Below are positions 1-5,824 of a stretch of DNA of 5,824 bases, one piece after another. The notes under the pieces are model-generated. The model searched no databases. It was not told the origin of the DNA and saw only the letters and a program-made list of their open reading frames with translations. The translations under genes were made by a program, and so were the position numbers. This stretch comes from an uncultured Clostridia bacterium (GTDB lineage Bacteria > Bacillota_A > Clostridia > Oscillospirales > Oscillospiraceae). How positions within the stretch are numbered: position 1 is the first letter of the stretch; each line of letters opens with the position of its first letter. The stretch lies in contig CAMZJG010000075.1 of assembly GCA_947307505.1 (NCBI GenBank), positions 1 through 5,824 on the forward strand, in the 5' to 3' direction.

Positions 1-2
1 GG

Positions 3-1946
3 GTGGGAGAAGCGGTCATCCGCTATCGCAGAGATCGGGAAGCCCTGCTGACTTCTCTGGATGCTCTTTCCCTGCAGGATGCGGAAGCGGTGCGGATCCC
101 CGGCGTTTCCGCCCGGCAGACCAATGAAGAATATAAGGAGAAGATCATCTCCATGCTGCTGCGCAGGGGGATGAAGAAGCTTCTGCTGCCCGCTCCCGTC
201 CGGGCGGTGCTGACGGTGTGGAGAGCGGTGCCCTTTATCTGGCATGGGCTCCGGGATGTGCTTCATGGACATTTCAGCGCGGAGATCATCCATGCTTCGG
301 CCATCGGCGCCTCTCTGCTCATCGGCGATTTTCCCACGGCGGACTCCATCACCTTCCTGACCGAGCTGGGGGAACTGCTGGAGGAGTGGACGTATAAGAA
401 ATCCGTGGACGATCTGGCCCAATCCCTGTCCCTCAACGTATCCAGGGTCTGGAAGGTGGGAGAAGAGGCGGATGTGCTGACGGATATCGAAAGCATTGCC
501 GTGGGGGACCGGATCCGGATCACCATGGGCAACGTGATCCCCCTGGACGGCATCGCCGCGGAAGGGGAGGCCATGGTCAACCAGTCTGCCCTTACCGGAG
601 AACCCCTTTCTGTCCGGAAGATCCCCGGCCGGGCCGTATTTGCCGGGACCGTGGTGGAGGAGGGCGAACTGGTCATCGAGGTCCGGGAGGTATCCGGCGA
701 GACGCGGTATGATCAGATCATCAAGATGATCGAAGCCTCCGAGAGCATGAATCCCGAAACCCAGAGCCAGGCCGAACGGGTGGTGACCCGCATGATCCCC
801 TATACCTTTGCCACGGCGGTGATCACCTGGCTGCTGACCCGAAACGTGACCAAGGCCGCCTCGGTGCTCATGGTGGACTTTTCCTGCGCCATCGAGGTCG
901 CCATGCCCGTTGCGACCCTGTCGGCCATGAGCGAGGCGAACCGCCATCAGCTTACGGTGAAGGGCGGCAAGTTCCTGGAGATCATCTCCCAGGCGGATAC
1001 CATCGTTTTCGACAAGACAGGGACCCTCACCATGGCCATGCCCTGCGTGGAACAGGTGGTGGGGCTGGACGGACACGAGGAGAACGATATGCTGCGGATC
1101 GCCGCTTGTCTGGAGGAACACTTCCCCCATTCTCTGGCAAACGCCGTGGTCCGTGCCGCCCAGGAGCGGAACCTGCAGCATGAGGAGATGCACTCCAAAC
1201 CGGAATATATCGTAGCCCACGGGATCGTTTCCACCATCGAGGGGAAACGGGTCGTACTGGGCAGCGACCATTTCATCTTCGATGTGGAGGGTGTGCCCCG
1301 GGCGCCTGAGCATCAGACGCTCATCCTGGAGCGGATCCCCTCCGAGAATTCCCGTTTGTTTCTGGCTATCGACGGCAGGCTTTCCGCGGTGATCGGCATC
1401 GCTGACCCCGTCAAGGAGGAAGCCGCCGGGGTGATCGCCCAGCTGAAGGAGCTGGGCATCCGCCATGTGGTGATGATGACCGGAGACAGCCGGCGGACCG
1501 CGGAGGCGGTGGCCGCAAGGGCAGGGATCACCGAGTTTTATGCGGAGGTTCTTCCGGAGGACAAGGCCAGGTATGTGGAAGAGCAGAAAGCCGCGGGCCG
1601 CCGGGTGATCATGGTGGGGGACGGGATCAACGATTCTCCCGCGCTCTCCGCCGCGGACGTGGGGATCGCCATGAAGGAAGGGGCGGATATCGCCCAGGAG
1701 ATTGCAGACGTGACCCTCTCCGGGGACGCGCTGGCTCAGCTGGTGATCCTGAAGAAGATCAGCGACCGGCTTATGCCCCGTATGCACAGCACCGCCCGGA
1801 TCGGCATCGGCTTCAACGGAGCCATCCTGCTGGCGGGCCTGCTGGGGCTTGTCATGCCCGGGGCTGCCGCCTTCCTGCACAATGCCTCCACCATCGGTCT
1901 CAGCCTGTACAATATGACTCCGCTCCTGGAGGAGCATGAGATCTGA
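3..1946 (+). CDS. Metal-translocating P1B-type ATPase with a non-CPC (SCA) motif, 5'-partial
   Basis: An integral membrane pump that couples ATP hydrolysis to transition-metal transport. Residues are numbered from the GTG at position 3. Visible are about four hydrophobic N-terminal segments (roughly 59-129), the actuator-domain TGEP (198-201), a membrane pair with S294-C295-A296 where classic P1B pumps have CPC, the phosphorylation site DKTGTLT (337-343, Asp337), TGDS (493-496), GDGINDSPA (539-547), and two C-terminal membrane helices (about 600-638). The usual HP motif of the nucleotide domain reads H376-S377, and the usual GxG reads A405-H-G. As I recall, relatives in Clostridia share both changes, so the protein is probably intact. 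The first 20 residues resemble the end of a heavy-metal-associated domain, so the true start probably lies upstream and GTG at 3 is only the first codon in frame. The SCA motif suggests a P1B-6-like or other non-CPC group (Fe or Mn are possible), but the metal is not determined. It ends at a hairpin terminator. Confidence 0.93.
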   Translation: MGEAVIRYRRDREALLTSLDALSLQDAEAVRIPGVSARQTNEEYKEKIISMLLRRGMKKLLLPAPVRAVLTVWRAVPFIWHGLRDVLHGHFSAEIIHASAIGASLLIGDFPTADSITFLTELGELLEEWTYKKSVDDLAQSLSLNVSRVWKVGEEADVLTDIESIAVGDRIRITMGNVIPLDGIAAEGEAMVNQSALTGEPLSVRKIPGRAVFAGTVVEEGELVIEVREVSGETRYDQIIKMIEASESMNPETQSQAERVVTRMIPYTFATAVITWLLTRNVTKAASVLMVDFSCAIEVAMPVATLSAMSEANRHQLTVKGGKFLEIISQADTIVFDKTGTLTMAMPCVEQVVGLDGHEENDMLRIAACLEEHFPHSLANAVVRAAQERNLQHEEMHSKPEYIVAHGIVSTIEGKRVVLGSDHFIFDVEGVPRAPEHQTLILERIPSENSRLFLAIDGRLSAVIGIADPVKEEAAGVIAQLKELGIRHVVMMTGDSRRTAEAVAARAGITEFYAEVLPEDKARYVEEQKAAGRRVIMVGDGINDSPALSAADVGIAMKEGADIAQEIADVTLSGDALAQLVILKKISDRLMPRMHSTARIGIGFNGAILLAGLLGLVMPGAAAFLHNASTIGLSLYNMTPLLEEHEI

Positions 1947-1964
1947 ACCCTGTTCATAGAAGCA

Positions 1965-1996
1965 GCAAGGTCCTGCGTATCTGCGCAGGGCCTTGT
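1965..1996 (+). terminator. Intrinsic terminator after the P-type ATPase gene
   Basis: The left arm AAGGTCCTGCG (1967-1977) pairs with CGCAGGGCCTT (1984-1994) around the loop TATCTG, with one G-T pair. C1966-G1995 and a G-T pair at 1965/1996 extend the stem. The following GTTATTTG is only moderately T-rich. It lies 18 bases after the ATPase stop codon. Its right arm overlaps the -35 element of the next promoter. Confidence 0.75.
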
Positions 1997-2021
1997 TATT
2001 TGCCGTATTCTCTGGTATACT
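1993..2021 (+). promoter_or_regulatory. Sigma-A-type promoter for the methyltransferase gene
   Basis: A -35 TTGTTA (1993-1998) and a -10 TATACT (2016-2021) are separated by exactly 17 bases. The TGG just before the -10 (2013-2015) gives an extended -10 (TGnTATACT). Transcription would start near 2028, leaving a short leader of about 24 bases before the ATG at 2052. No operator is evident beyond the terminator stem that overlaps the -35. Confidence 0.65.
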
Positions 2022-2036
2022 GCGAAAACCATGAAA

Positions 2037-2043
2037 AAGGAGG
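2037..2043 (+). promoter_or_regulatory. Ribosome binding site that sets the methyltransferase start
   Basis: AAGGAGG lies 8 bases before the ATG at 2052. The in-frame ATG at 2031 lies just upstream of this site and has no comparable site of its own, so 2052 is the better start. Confidence 0.85.
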
Positions 2044-2051
2044 GAGATTCT

Positions 2052-2921
2052 ATGGATACGATCTGGTCCCGGTACGTCCAGGGCTGTATGACCCTGTATT
2101 CCTCCCGCCGACTGCGGTTTCACGATCGCTTCCGGGAAAAGTATGCCGAGCTGTTGGATCTGGAGGACCGTTCCCTGCGCATCCTGGAGATCGGCTGCGG
2201 TCCCGGCGCTCTGGCCGGCGCCCTGCACCGGTGGTATCCGAAGGCGGAGATCCTCGGGCTGGACCGGGACAGGGAATTCATCCGCTTTGCCCGGGAGCAT
2301 GAGCCCGGCGTCCTGTTTCAGGAGGGAGATGCCGCCGCGCTGCCCTTCCCGGCGGATCAGTTTGACGTCACGATCTCCAATACGGTCCAGGAGCATGTGG
2401 AGCCCTCCGCATTCTTTGGAGAGCAGCTGCGGGTGCTGAAGCCGGGCGGAGCCTGTCTGGTGCTTTCTTCCAGGCGGGGTCTGCACGCAGCGGCGCCCTG
2501 CCTGGAATGGAACGAGGCGGAGCAGCGGTTCTGGGAAAAGACCGCGGAGCTGGATGACTCCATGGAGAAGTACGGCATCTGCCGGTATCCCATGACCGAG
2601 GCGGAACTGCCCGCGGCCATGGAGAAATACGGCTTTCGGGATGTGCGTACCGGCTATGTGACAGCGGACCTGACGCCGGATGATCCCTCCGTTTCCCCGG
2701 AGCTGGCTCGGGAGATGATCCTTTCGGGGAAGTATAACGACCTGGAGGCGCTGGATTCCGCAGTCCTCACCCTGGACGGGCGGATCGATCCGGAAGAGGC
2801 GAAGCAGGTGCGTCGGCGGATCGAGGAGAAGTATGCGCTGCGCCTGGAGCAGTATGCCCGGGGCGAGAAGCAATGGGATACCTCCGTCTCGGTGATCATG
2901 GCGGTCCGGGGCGTGAAGTGA
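2052..2921 (+). CDS. Class I SAM-dependent methyltransferase, substrate unknown
   Basis: A 289-residue, probably cytoplasmic enzyme that transfers a methyl group from S-adenosylmethionine to an unidentified acceptor. The Rossmann-fold SAM site is plain: motif I ILEIGCGPG (44-52, with E46, G48, G50, G52), the acidic residue D71 ending strand 2 (ILGLDRD), GDAAALPF (92-99) with D93 likely near the adenine, FDVTISNTVQEHV (104-116), and the LKPGG loop (129-133). This is the Methyltransf_11/25 type. The N-terminal WSRYVQG...LYSSRRLRF (about 5-23) and the long helical region after about 150 probably form the acceptor pocket, but I cannot name a substrate. The start at ATG 2052 is fixed by AAGGAGG 8 bases upstream. 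It has its own promoter and appears to be transcribed alone, so its neighbours give no clue to its role. No signal peptide or membrane segment is seen. Confidence 0.88.
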   Translation: MDTIWSRYVQGCMTLYSSRRLRFHDRFREKYAELLDLEDRSLRILEIGCGPGALAGALHRWYPKAEILGLDRDREFIRFAREHEPGVLFQEGDAAALPFPADQFDVTISNTVQEHVEPSAFFGEQLRVLKPGGACLVLSSRRGLHAAAPCLEWNEAEQRFWEKTAELDDSMEKYGICRYPMTEAELPAAMEKYGFRDVRTGYVTADLTPDDPSVSPELAREMILSGKYNDLEALDSAVLTLDGRIDPEEAKQVRRRIEEKYALRLEQYARGEKQWDTSVSVIMAVRGVK

Positions 2922-2938
2922 GAAGGACCTCTCATTTC
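2915..2938 (+). other. Stem-loop spanning the methyltransferase stop codon
   Basis: GAAGTGAGA (2915-2923) pairs with TCTCATTTC (2930-2938) around the loop AGGACC, nine pairs with one G-T. The TGA stop (2919-2921) is inside the stem. No T-run follows, so it may be a weak terminator, an mRNA 3'-end stabiliser or chance. Confidence 0.3.
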
Positions 2939-2961
2939 GGCATCCGAAGACAGAGTCATAC

Positions 2962-2990
2962 TTGCGATTTTTCCCGGAACTTGGTAGAAT
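2962..2990 (+). promoter_or_regulatory. Sigma-A-type promoter for the DnaD-like/helicase-loader operon
   Basis: A -35 TTGCGA (2962-2967) and a -10 TAGAAT (2985-2990) are spaced by 17 bases, with an extended -10 TGG at 2982-2984. Transcription would start near 2997 in an A-rich stretch, shortly before the ribosome binding site at 3005. A translation start at TTG 2962 would fall inside the -35 box, which argues against the longer reading of the gene. Confidence 0.65.
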
Positions 2991-3004
2991 AAGAAAAAGA
3001 CGAA

Positions 3005-3011
3005 AAGGAGG
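3005..3011 (+). promoter_or_regulatory. Ribosome binding site that sets the DnaD-like protein start
   Basis: AAGGAGG lies 7 bases before the ATG at 3019. This favours 3019 over the in-frame TTG at 2962, which overlaps the promoter. Confidence 0.85.
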
Positions 3012-3018
3012 AGATGGA

Positions 3019-4011
3019 ATGGCGGAAGAATACGTACTGCCCCAGCCGGAAACCCTGTCCATCGACCTCCACGATGCGGATAAGCTCATTTCAGCCGGCA
3101 GCGGTGACGCTGCCTTGCTTTATCTCTATGTCCTCCGGCGGAACGGACGCCTGGATGCGGAAAAAGCCCGGGAGGAACTGCACATGGGGGATCGGCTGGA
3201 TGCCGCCCTGAGTACGCTGCAAAGGCTGGGACTCGTCCGGCTGCCCGGCGGATATGCCGCGATCCGCGCCCAGGAACAGCAGAAGCAGGCCCCGGGCAGC
3301 TCGCCGGAGCTTCCCGCCTACACGGTGTCGGATGTGCAGCGGGCAGCGGAGAATACGGAGGGGTTCCGCAGACTGCTGGATGAAACGGCGAAGCGTTTGG
3401 GGAGACTCCTGTCCGGCAACGATATGATGGTCCTGTTCGGGCTTTACGATTTTCTCGGCCTCCCGCCGGAAGTGATCCTGGTGATCATCAACTGGTGCAC
3501 CCAGGAACTGGAACGGCGCTATGGCCCGGGGAAACGGCCTACTCTGCGGCAGATCGAGAAGGAAGCCTATATCTGGCAGGAGAGGGGCATCCTCACTCTG
3601 GAACTGGCGGAGAGGCACGTACAGGAACTGATGGACCGGCGAAAAGAGAGCAGCAGGATTCAGCGGATCCTGGGCATCCGGGACCGGATGCTCTCACCGA
3701 CGGAGGAAAAGTATATCCGATCCTGGATAGAGATGGGCTTTTCCCCGGAAGCCGTGGAGGAGGCCTTTGACCGGACCATCCTGAAGAAGAAGGAACTGGT
3801 CTGGCCGTATATGAACCGTATCCTGGAGAACTGGCATAAGCGGGAACTCCATGAACCGGAGGCGATCCTGAAGGCCGATCCCCGGGAACGGGGTTCCGCC
3901 CGGAGAGAAAAGGCGGGGGAGGCCGCATCCTGCGGTCCGGCTGCGGAAGAGTACCGGCGCATGCAGCGCTATTTGGAGAAGATGAACGGAGGCGGCGGCA
4001 ATGGCGCTTGA
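3019..4011 (+). CDS. DnaD-domain replication initiation/restart protein
   Basis: A 330-residue cytoplasmic protein of the DnaD/DnaB primosome family of Bacillota. These proteins bind DNA and help bring the replicative helicase and its loader to origins or stalled forks. Residues about 24-80 look like a winged helix (ALLYLYVLRRNGRLD then LSTLQRLGLV). A low-complexity linker rich in Gln, Pro and Ala follows (about 83-105). Two DnaD-like helical domains come next (about 116-195 and 213-275). The second ends in a perfect YxxxIxxxW motif (Y264, I268, W272), the DNA-binding signature of the family. The equivalent place in the first copy reads Q178, E182, W186, so only Trp is kept. The C-terminal tail is charged and ends in a Gly-rich run. 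Start ATG 3019 follows AAGGAGG and a promoter. Its last 11 bases overlap the downstream ATPase gene, indicating coupled translation and a joint role in helicase loading. It is not clearly orthologous to B. subtilis DnaD or DnaB, so no symbol is given. Confidence 0.88.
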   Translation: MAEEYVLPQPETLSIDLHDADKLISAGSGDAALLYLYVLRRNGRLDAEKAREELHMGDRLDAALSTLQRLGLVRLPGGYAAIRAQEQQKQAPGSSPELPAYTVSDVQRAAENTEGFRRLLDETAKRLGRLLSGNDMMVLFGLYDFLGLPPEVILVIINWCTQELERRYGPGKRPTLRQIEKEAYIWQERGILTLELAERHVQELMDRRKESSRIQRILGIRDRMLSPTEEKYIRSWIEMGFSPEAVEEAFDRTILKKKELVWPYMNRILENWHKRELHEPEAILKADPRERGSARREKAGEAASCGPAAEEYRRMQRYLEKMNGGGGNGA

Positions 4012-4996
4012 CGGAAGACTCCTTCGCCGGGCCATGGACCGGCTGGAGGAAGATCGGCGCAGACGGGAGACCCATACGGCGGAGCTGCGTCAGCGGCTCT
4101 ATGGCCTGGACCCTGAGCTGGCGGAGCTGGATTCCCGGATCCAGGGCGCCGCAGCCGAGGCGATGGATCTGGCCCTGCGCCGGGGAGAAGACCCGGTGGC
4201 GGCAATGGAAAAGCTGCAGGAGCAAAGCCTGCAGCTGCAGAAGGAGAGGGCCAAGCGTATTGTCGGGCTGGGCTACCCGGAGCACTGCATCGACGATCTT
4301 CCCGCCTGCGAGCGCTGCGGGGATCGGGGCTATGTGGGGCTGGAGCCCTGCGAATGTCTGCTCCGCCTGTACCGGGAAGAACAGCGCCGGGAACTCTCCA
4401 AGCTGCTGGATCTGAACGGGGAGAGATTCTCCTCCTTCCAGCTGAAATACTACGACGATCAGAAGGATCCGGATACCGGGATCAGCCCCAGACAGCATAT
4501 GGAGCTGGTGCTCCTTGCCTGCCGCCGGTATGCGGAGACCTTTGACGGGAAAGGCTCGAATCTTTTCCTCAGCGGCGGTCCGGGCCTGGGAAAGACCTTC
4601 CTTTCCGCCTGCATCGCGTCAGTGGTGTCGGAGCGGGGCTGGTCGGTGGTCTATGAAACGGCGGTCAACCTGTGTTCCCGTTATGAAGCTGTCCGGTTTG
4701 CCCAGCGGGGAGATCCGGAGGAAGCGGAACAGGATATCCGGCGGTATCTCCAATGCGACCTGCTGATCCTGGATGATCTGGGCATGGAGAGGGACAACGG
4801 GTTCACCGTGAGCGTGATCTATGAGGTGATCAATGCCCGCCTGCGCAGCGGAAAGAGCACCGTCATCTCCTCCAATCTGTCCGCAGAGGAGATCTCCTCC
4901 CGGTATAATCCCCAGGTCGCCTCCCGGCTGGCCGGGGAATATGAGAACCTGAAATTCTACGGCAGAGACATCCGAAAACTGAAAAAAGAGGAATAA
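4001..4996 (+). CDS. DnaC/DnaI-type AAA+ ATPase, putative replicative helicase loader
   Basis: A 331-residue ATPase of the DnaC/DnaI/IstB group. These proteins load the hexameric replicative helicase onto single-stranded DNA. The N-terminal 100 residues are helical, highly charged and probably coiled-coil, as expected for the helicase-interacting part. A four-cysteine zinc site follows (C103, C106, C117, C119; CERCG...GYVGLEPCEC), as in DnaI. The AAA+ core has Walker A GGPGLGKT (192-199), Walker B LLILDDLG (254-261) and sensor-1 TVISSNLS (about 287-294). An SRL (near the arginine-finger position) lies before the C-terminus. ATG 4001 follows GGAGG (3988-3992) by 8 bases and overlaps the DnaD-like gene by 11 bases. 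Length and layout fit chromosomal DnaI-like loaders. IstB-type transposition ATPases are an alternative, but the zinc site, the DnaD-like partner and the absence of a transposase argue against it. A strong terminator lies 8 bases after the stop codon. Confidence 0.92.
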   Translation: MALDGRLLRRAMDRLEEDRRRRETHTAELRQRLYGLDPELAELDSRIQGAAAEAMDLALRRGEDPVAAMEKLQEQSLQLQKERAKRIVGLGYPEHCIDDLPACERCGDRGYVGLEPCECLLRLYREEQRRELSKLLDLNGERFSSFQLKYYDDQKDPDTGISPRQHMELVLLACRRYAETFDGKGSNLFLSGGPGLGKTFLSACIASVVSERGWSVVYETAVNLCSRYEAVRFAQRGDPEEAEQDIRRYLQCDLLILDDLGMERDNGFTVSVIYEVINARLRSGKSTVISSNLSAEEISSRYNPQVASRLAGEYENLKFYGRDIRKLKKEE

Positions 4997-5004
4997 AGAG
5001 ATCA

Positions 5005-5034
5005 AAAGGCGCGGCCGAACAGGGCCGCGCCTTT
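5005..5034. terminator. Bidirectional intrinsic terminator between convergent genes
   Basis: AAAGGCGCGGCC (5005-5016) and GGCCGCGCCTTT (5023-5034) form a perfect 12-bp stem with the loop GAACAG. On the plus strand it follows the helicase-loader stop by 8 bases and ends in TTT. On the minus strand it follows the unrecognised gene by 7 bases and runs into TTTTGATCTC. It serves both transcripts. Confidence 0.9.
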
Positions 5035-5041
5035 GTCGATC

Positions 5042-5824
5042 TTATTCCGTTCCCACCGGGCGGAACCGGATGTTTTCCGTGAAATAGTCGTATACGTTCT
5101 GCACCCGCAGCCGGAGGGATTCGTCATACAGCACATCCGGATTGGCCTGCAGCCACCGCTTCGTGTGCGCCTCCAGATCAGTGTAGATGAGCTCGTGGAT
5201 CTCATAGCAGACGTATTCGTCGTTTTCCCAAACCAGGCAATCCTCCAGCTCCCGGAAGGAGAGGATGCGCCCGTACAGAAAGACGAGGGCCTCCTCTGCT
5301 GCTGCCGACTTCTCATACAGGAAATAGTATAGGATCGGCAGCTCCCGGAACGCGTCGGGGTGGTCCCGCAGGGGAAGCATGACCGACAGGACCTGGGCGT
5401 TTTCCCCCTCTCCGGCCAAGAGCCGGAAATCCCAATCCACCGGTTGGACATGCAGACCGGTCAGCACCCGCTGGGGTTCGGCGGTAAAGGCGGGATCAAA
5501 AACCGCGTCCTCCTCCGGGTCCTCCGGAACCAGGGCGGGGGAGACGGAGACGACCGTTCTGCCATCCATGCCAGCCAGCAGCTCCCGGACCTGCCGGCCA
5601 TACTCTGCGTTTCTCTCTCCCCGCAGCTCCGGCCCGCCGTCCCCCGCAAAATACCAGCCCAGGGACTCCTCCGGCTCCCGGATACCGCCAGAAGCTTCAT
5701 CCGCCGGAGGAGTCCGGTCGTCAACCCGTTCGGATTCCGCATCGGACCGGGAAGCGGGGAGAGAAGGCCGGGAGAAGTTCACCGAGCAGGTCCAATCCTG
5801 CCCGAACAGAAAGTCTCTGTTTGT
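5042..5824 (-). CDS. Unrecognised acidic protein, C-terminal part (5'-partial)
   Basis: The last 260 codons of a minus-strand gene whose start lies beyond the right edge. The frame stays open to base 5824 and reads as plausible protein there (NRDFLFGQDWTCSVNF). The GTG at 5780-5782 has no ribosome binding site upstream and is unlikely to be the start. I do not recognise the family. About the first 60 visible residues are polar and rich in Asp, Glu, Pro and Ser (a likely disordered linker). They are followed by a mixed region (GRTVVSVSPALVPEDPEEDAVFDP) and a compact helical C-terminus rich in Tyr, Leu and Glu (ILYYFLYEKSAAAEEALVFLYG, then VCYEIHELIYTDLEAHTKRWL, ending VYDYFTENIRFRPVGTE). No membrane segment, nucleotide-binding or metal motif stands out. 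Its base composition matches its neighbours. It converges on the helicase-loader operon and shares its terminator, so genome position says nothing about its role. Confidence 0.75.
   Translation of the reverse strand, partial: TNRDFLFGQDWTCSVNFSRPSLPASRSDAESERVDDRTPPADEASGGIREPEESLGWYFAGDGGPELRGERNAEYGRQVRELLAGMDGRTVVSVSPALVPEDPEEDAVFDPAFTAEPQRVLTGLHVQPVDWDFRLLAGEGENAQVLSVMLPLRDHPDAFRELPILYYFLYEKSAAAEEALVFLYGRILSFRELEDCLVWENDEYVCYEIHELIYTDLEAHTKRWLQANPDVLYDESLRLRVQNVYDYFTENIRFRPVGTE

Noticed and set aside
1..1946. Ferrosome (fez) cluster assignment for the ATPase
   Set aside because: Only the pump is visible, its N-terminus is missing, and no companion fez gene lies downstream. The motif alone does not justify the call.
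2031..2051. Earlier ATG as the methyltransferase start
   Set aside because: It would place the AAGGAGG ribosome binding site inside the coding sequence; ATG 2052 has ideal spacing.
2962..3018. TTG 2962 as start of the DnaD-like protein
   Set aside because: The codon forms the -35 box of a good promoter, and the added residues (Arg/Lys-rich) do not resemble the family. ATG 3019 has a strong ribosome binding site.
4215..4240. Clustered CTGCAG palindromes
   Set aside because: They fall within codons for a Leu/Gln-rich coiled coil and are explained by repeated CTG-CAG codon pairs.
3593..4498. A 301-codon open frame on the minus strand opposite the DnaD-like and helicase-loader genes
   Set aside because: It is antisense to two well-supported genes, is Pro/Ser/Gly/Arg-rich without motifs, and has no ribosome binding site that I can see. 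GC-rich DNA commonly produces such frames.
4001..4996. IstB-type insertion sequence helper ATPase
   Set aside because: No transposase, inverted repeats or target duplication are present. The four-cysteine site and the DnaD-like partner fit a chromosomal helicase loader.
5002..5451. A 149-codon minus-strand frame overlapping the unrecognised gene in another frame
   Set aside because: Its product is Arg/Ser/Cys/Trp-rich, typical of a shifted frame, and its end runs through the terminator hairpin.

Overview
This GC-rich window reads as a stretch of ordinary chromosome from a Bacillota, most likely a class Clostridia, gut-type organism. That placement is inferred. It rests on a DnaD-domain protein next to a DnaC/DnaI-type helicase loader, strong AAGGAGG ribosome binding sites, hairpin terminators, and a P-type ATPase of a kind I associate with gut Clostridia. 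No RNA gene, mobile element, CRISPR array or long non-coding stretch is visible.

Layout. (1) 1-1946, plus strand: the 3' part of a metal-transporting P1B-type ATPase gene cut by the left edge. (2) 1965-1996: a terminator hairpin whose descending arm runs into the promoter of the next gene. (3) 2052-2921: a stand-alone class I SAM-dependent methyltransferase with an extended -10 promoter and a strong ribosome binding site. (4) 2962-2990: a second promoter of the same architecture, followed by a two-gene operon. The first gene (3019-4011) encodes a protein with a winged helix and two DnaD-like domains. The second (4001-4996) encodes a DnaC/DnaI-type AAA+ ATPase with a four-cysteine zinc site, and it overlaps the first by 11 bases. 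(5) 5005-5034: a perfect 12-bp hairpin shared by the converging transcripts. (6) 5042-5824, minus strand: the C-terminal part of an acidic protein I do not recognise, cut by the right edge.

How they work together: only the DnaD-like protein and the ATPase form a clear functional pair, probably loading the replicative helicase at origins or restarted forks. The metal pump and the methyltransferase are separate transcription units with no visible link to that pair. I found no clear candidate for an undescribed system. The points most worth a second look are the non-CPC metal motif with a membrane glutamate in the ATPase, the unequal DnaD domain copies, the terminator/promoter overlap, and the unrecognised minus-strand gene.
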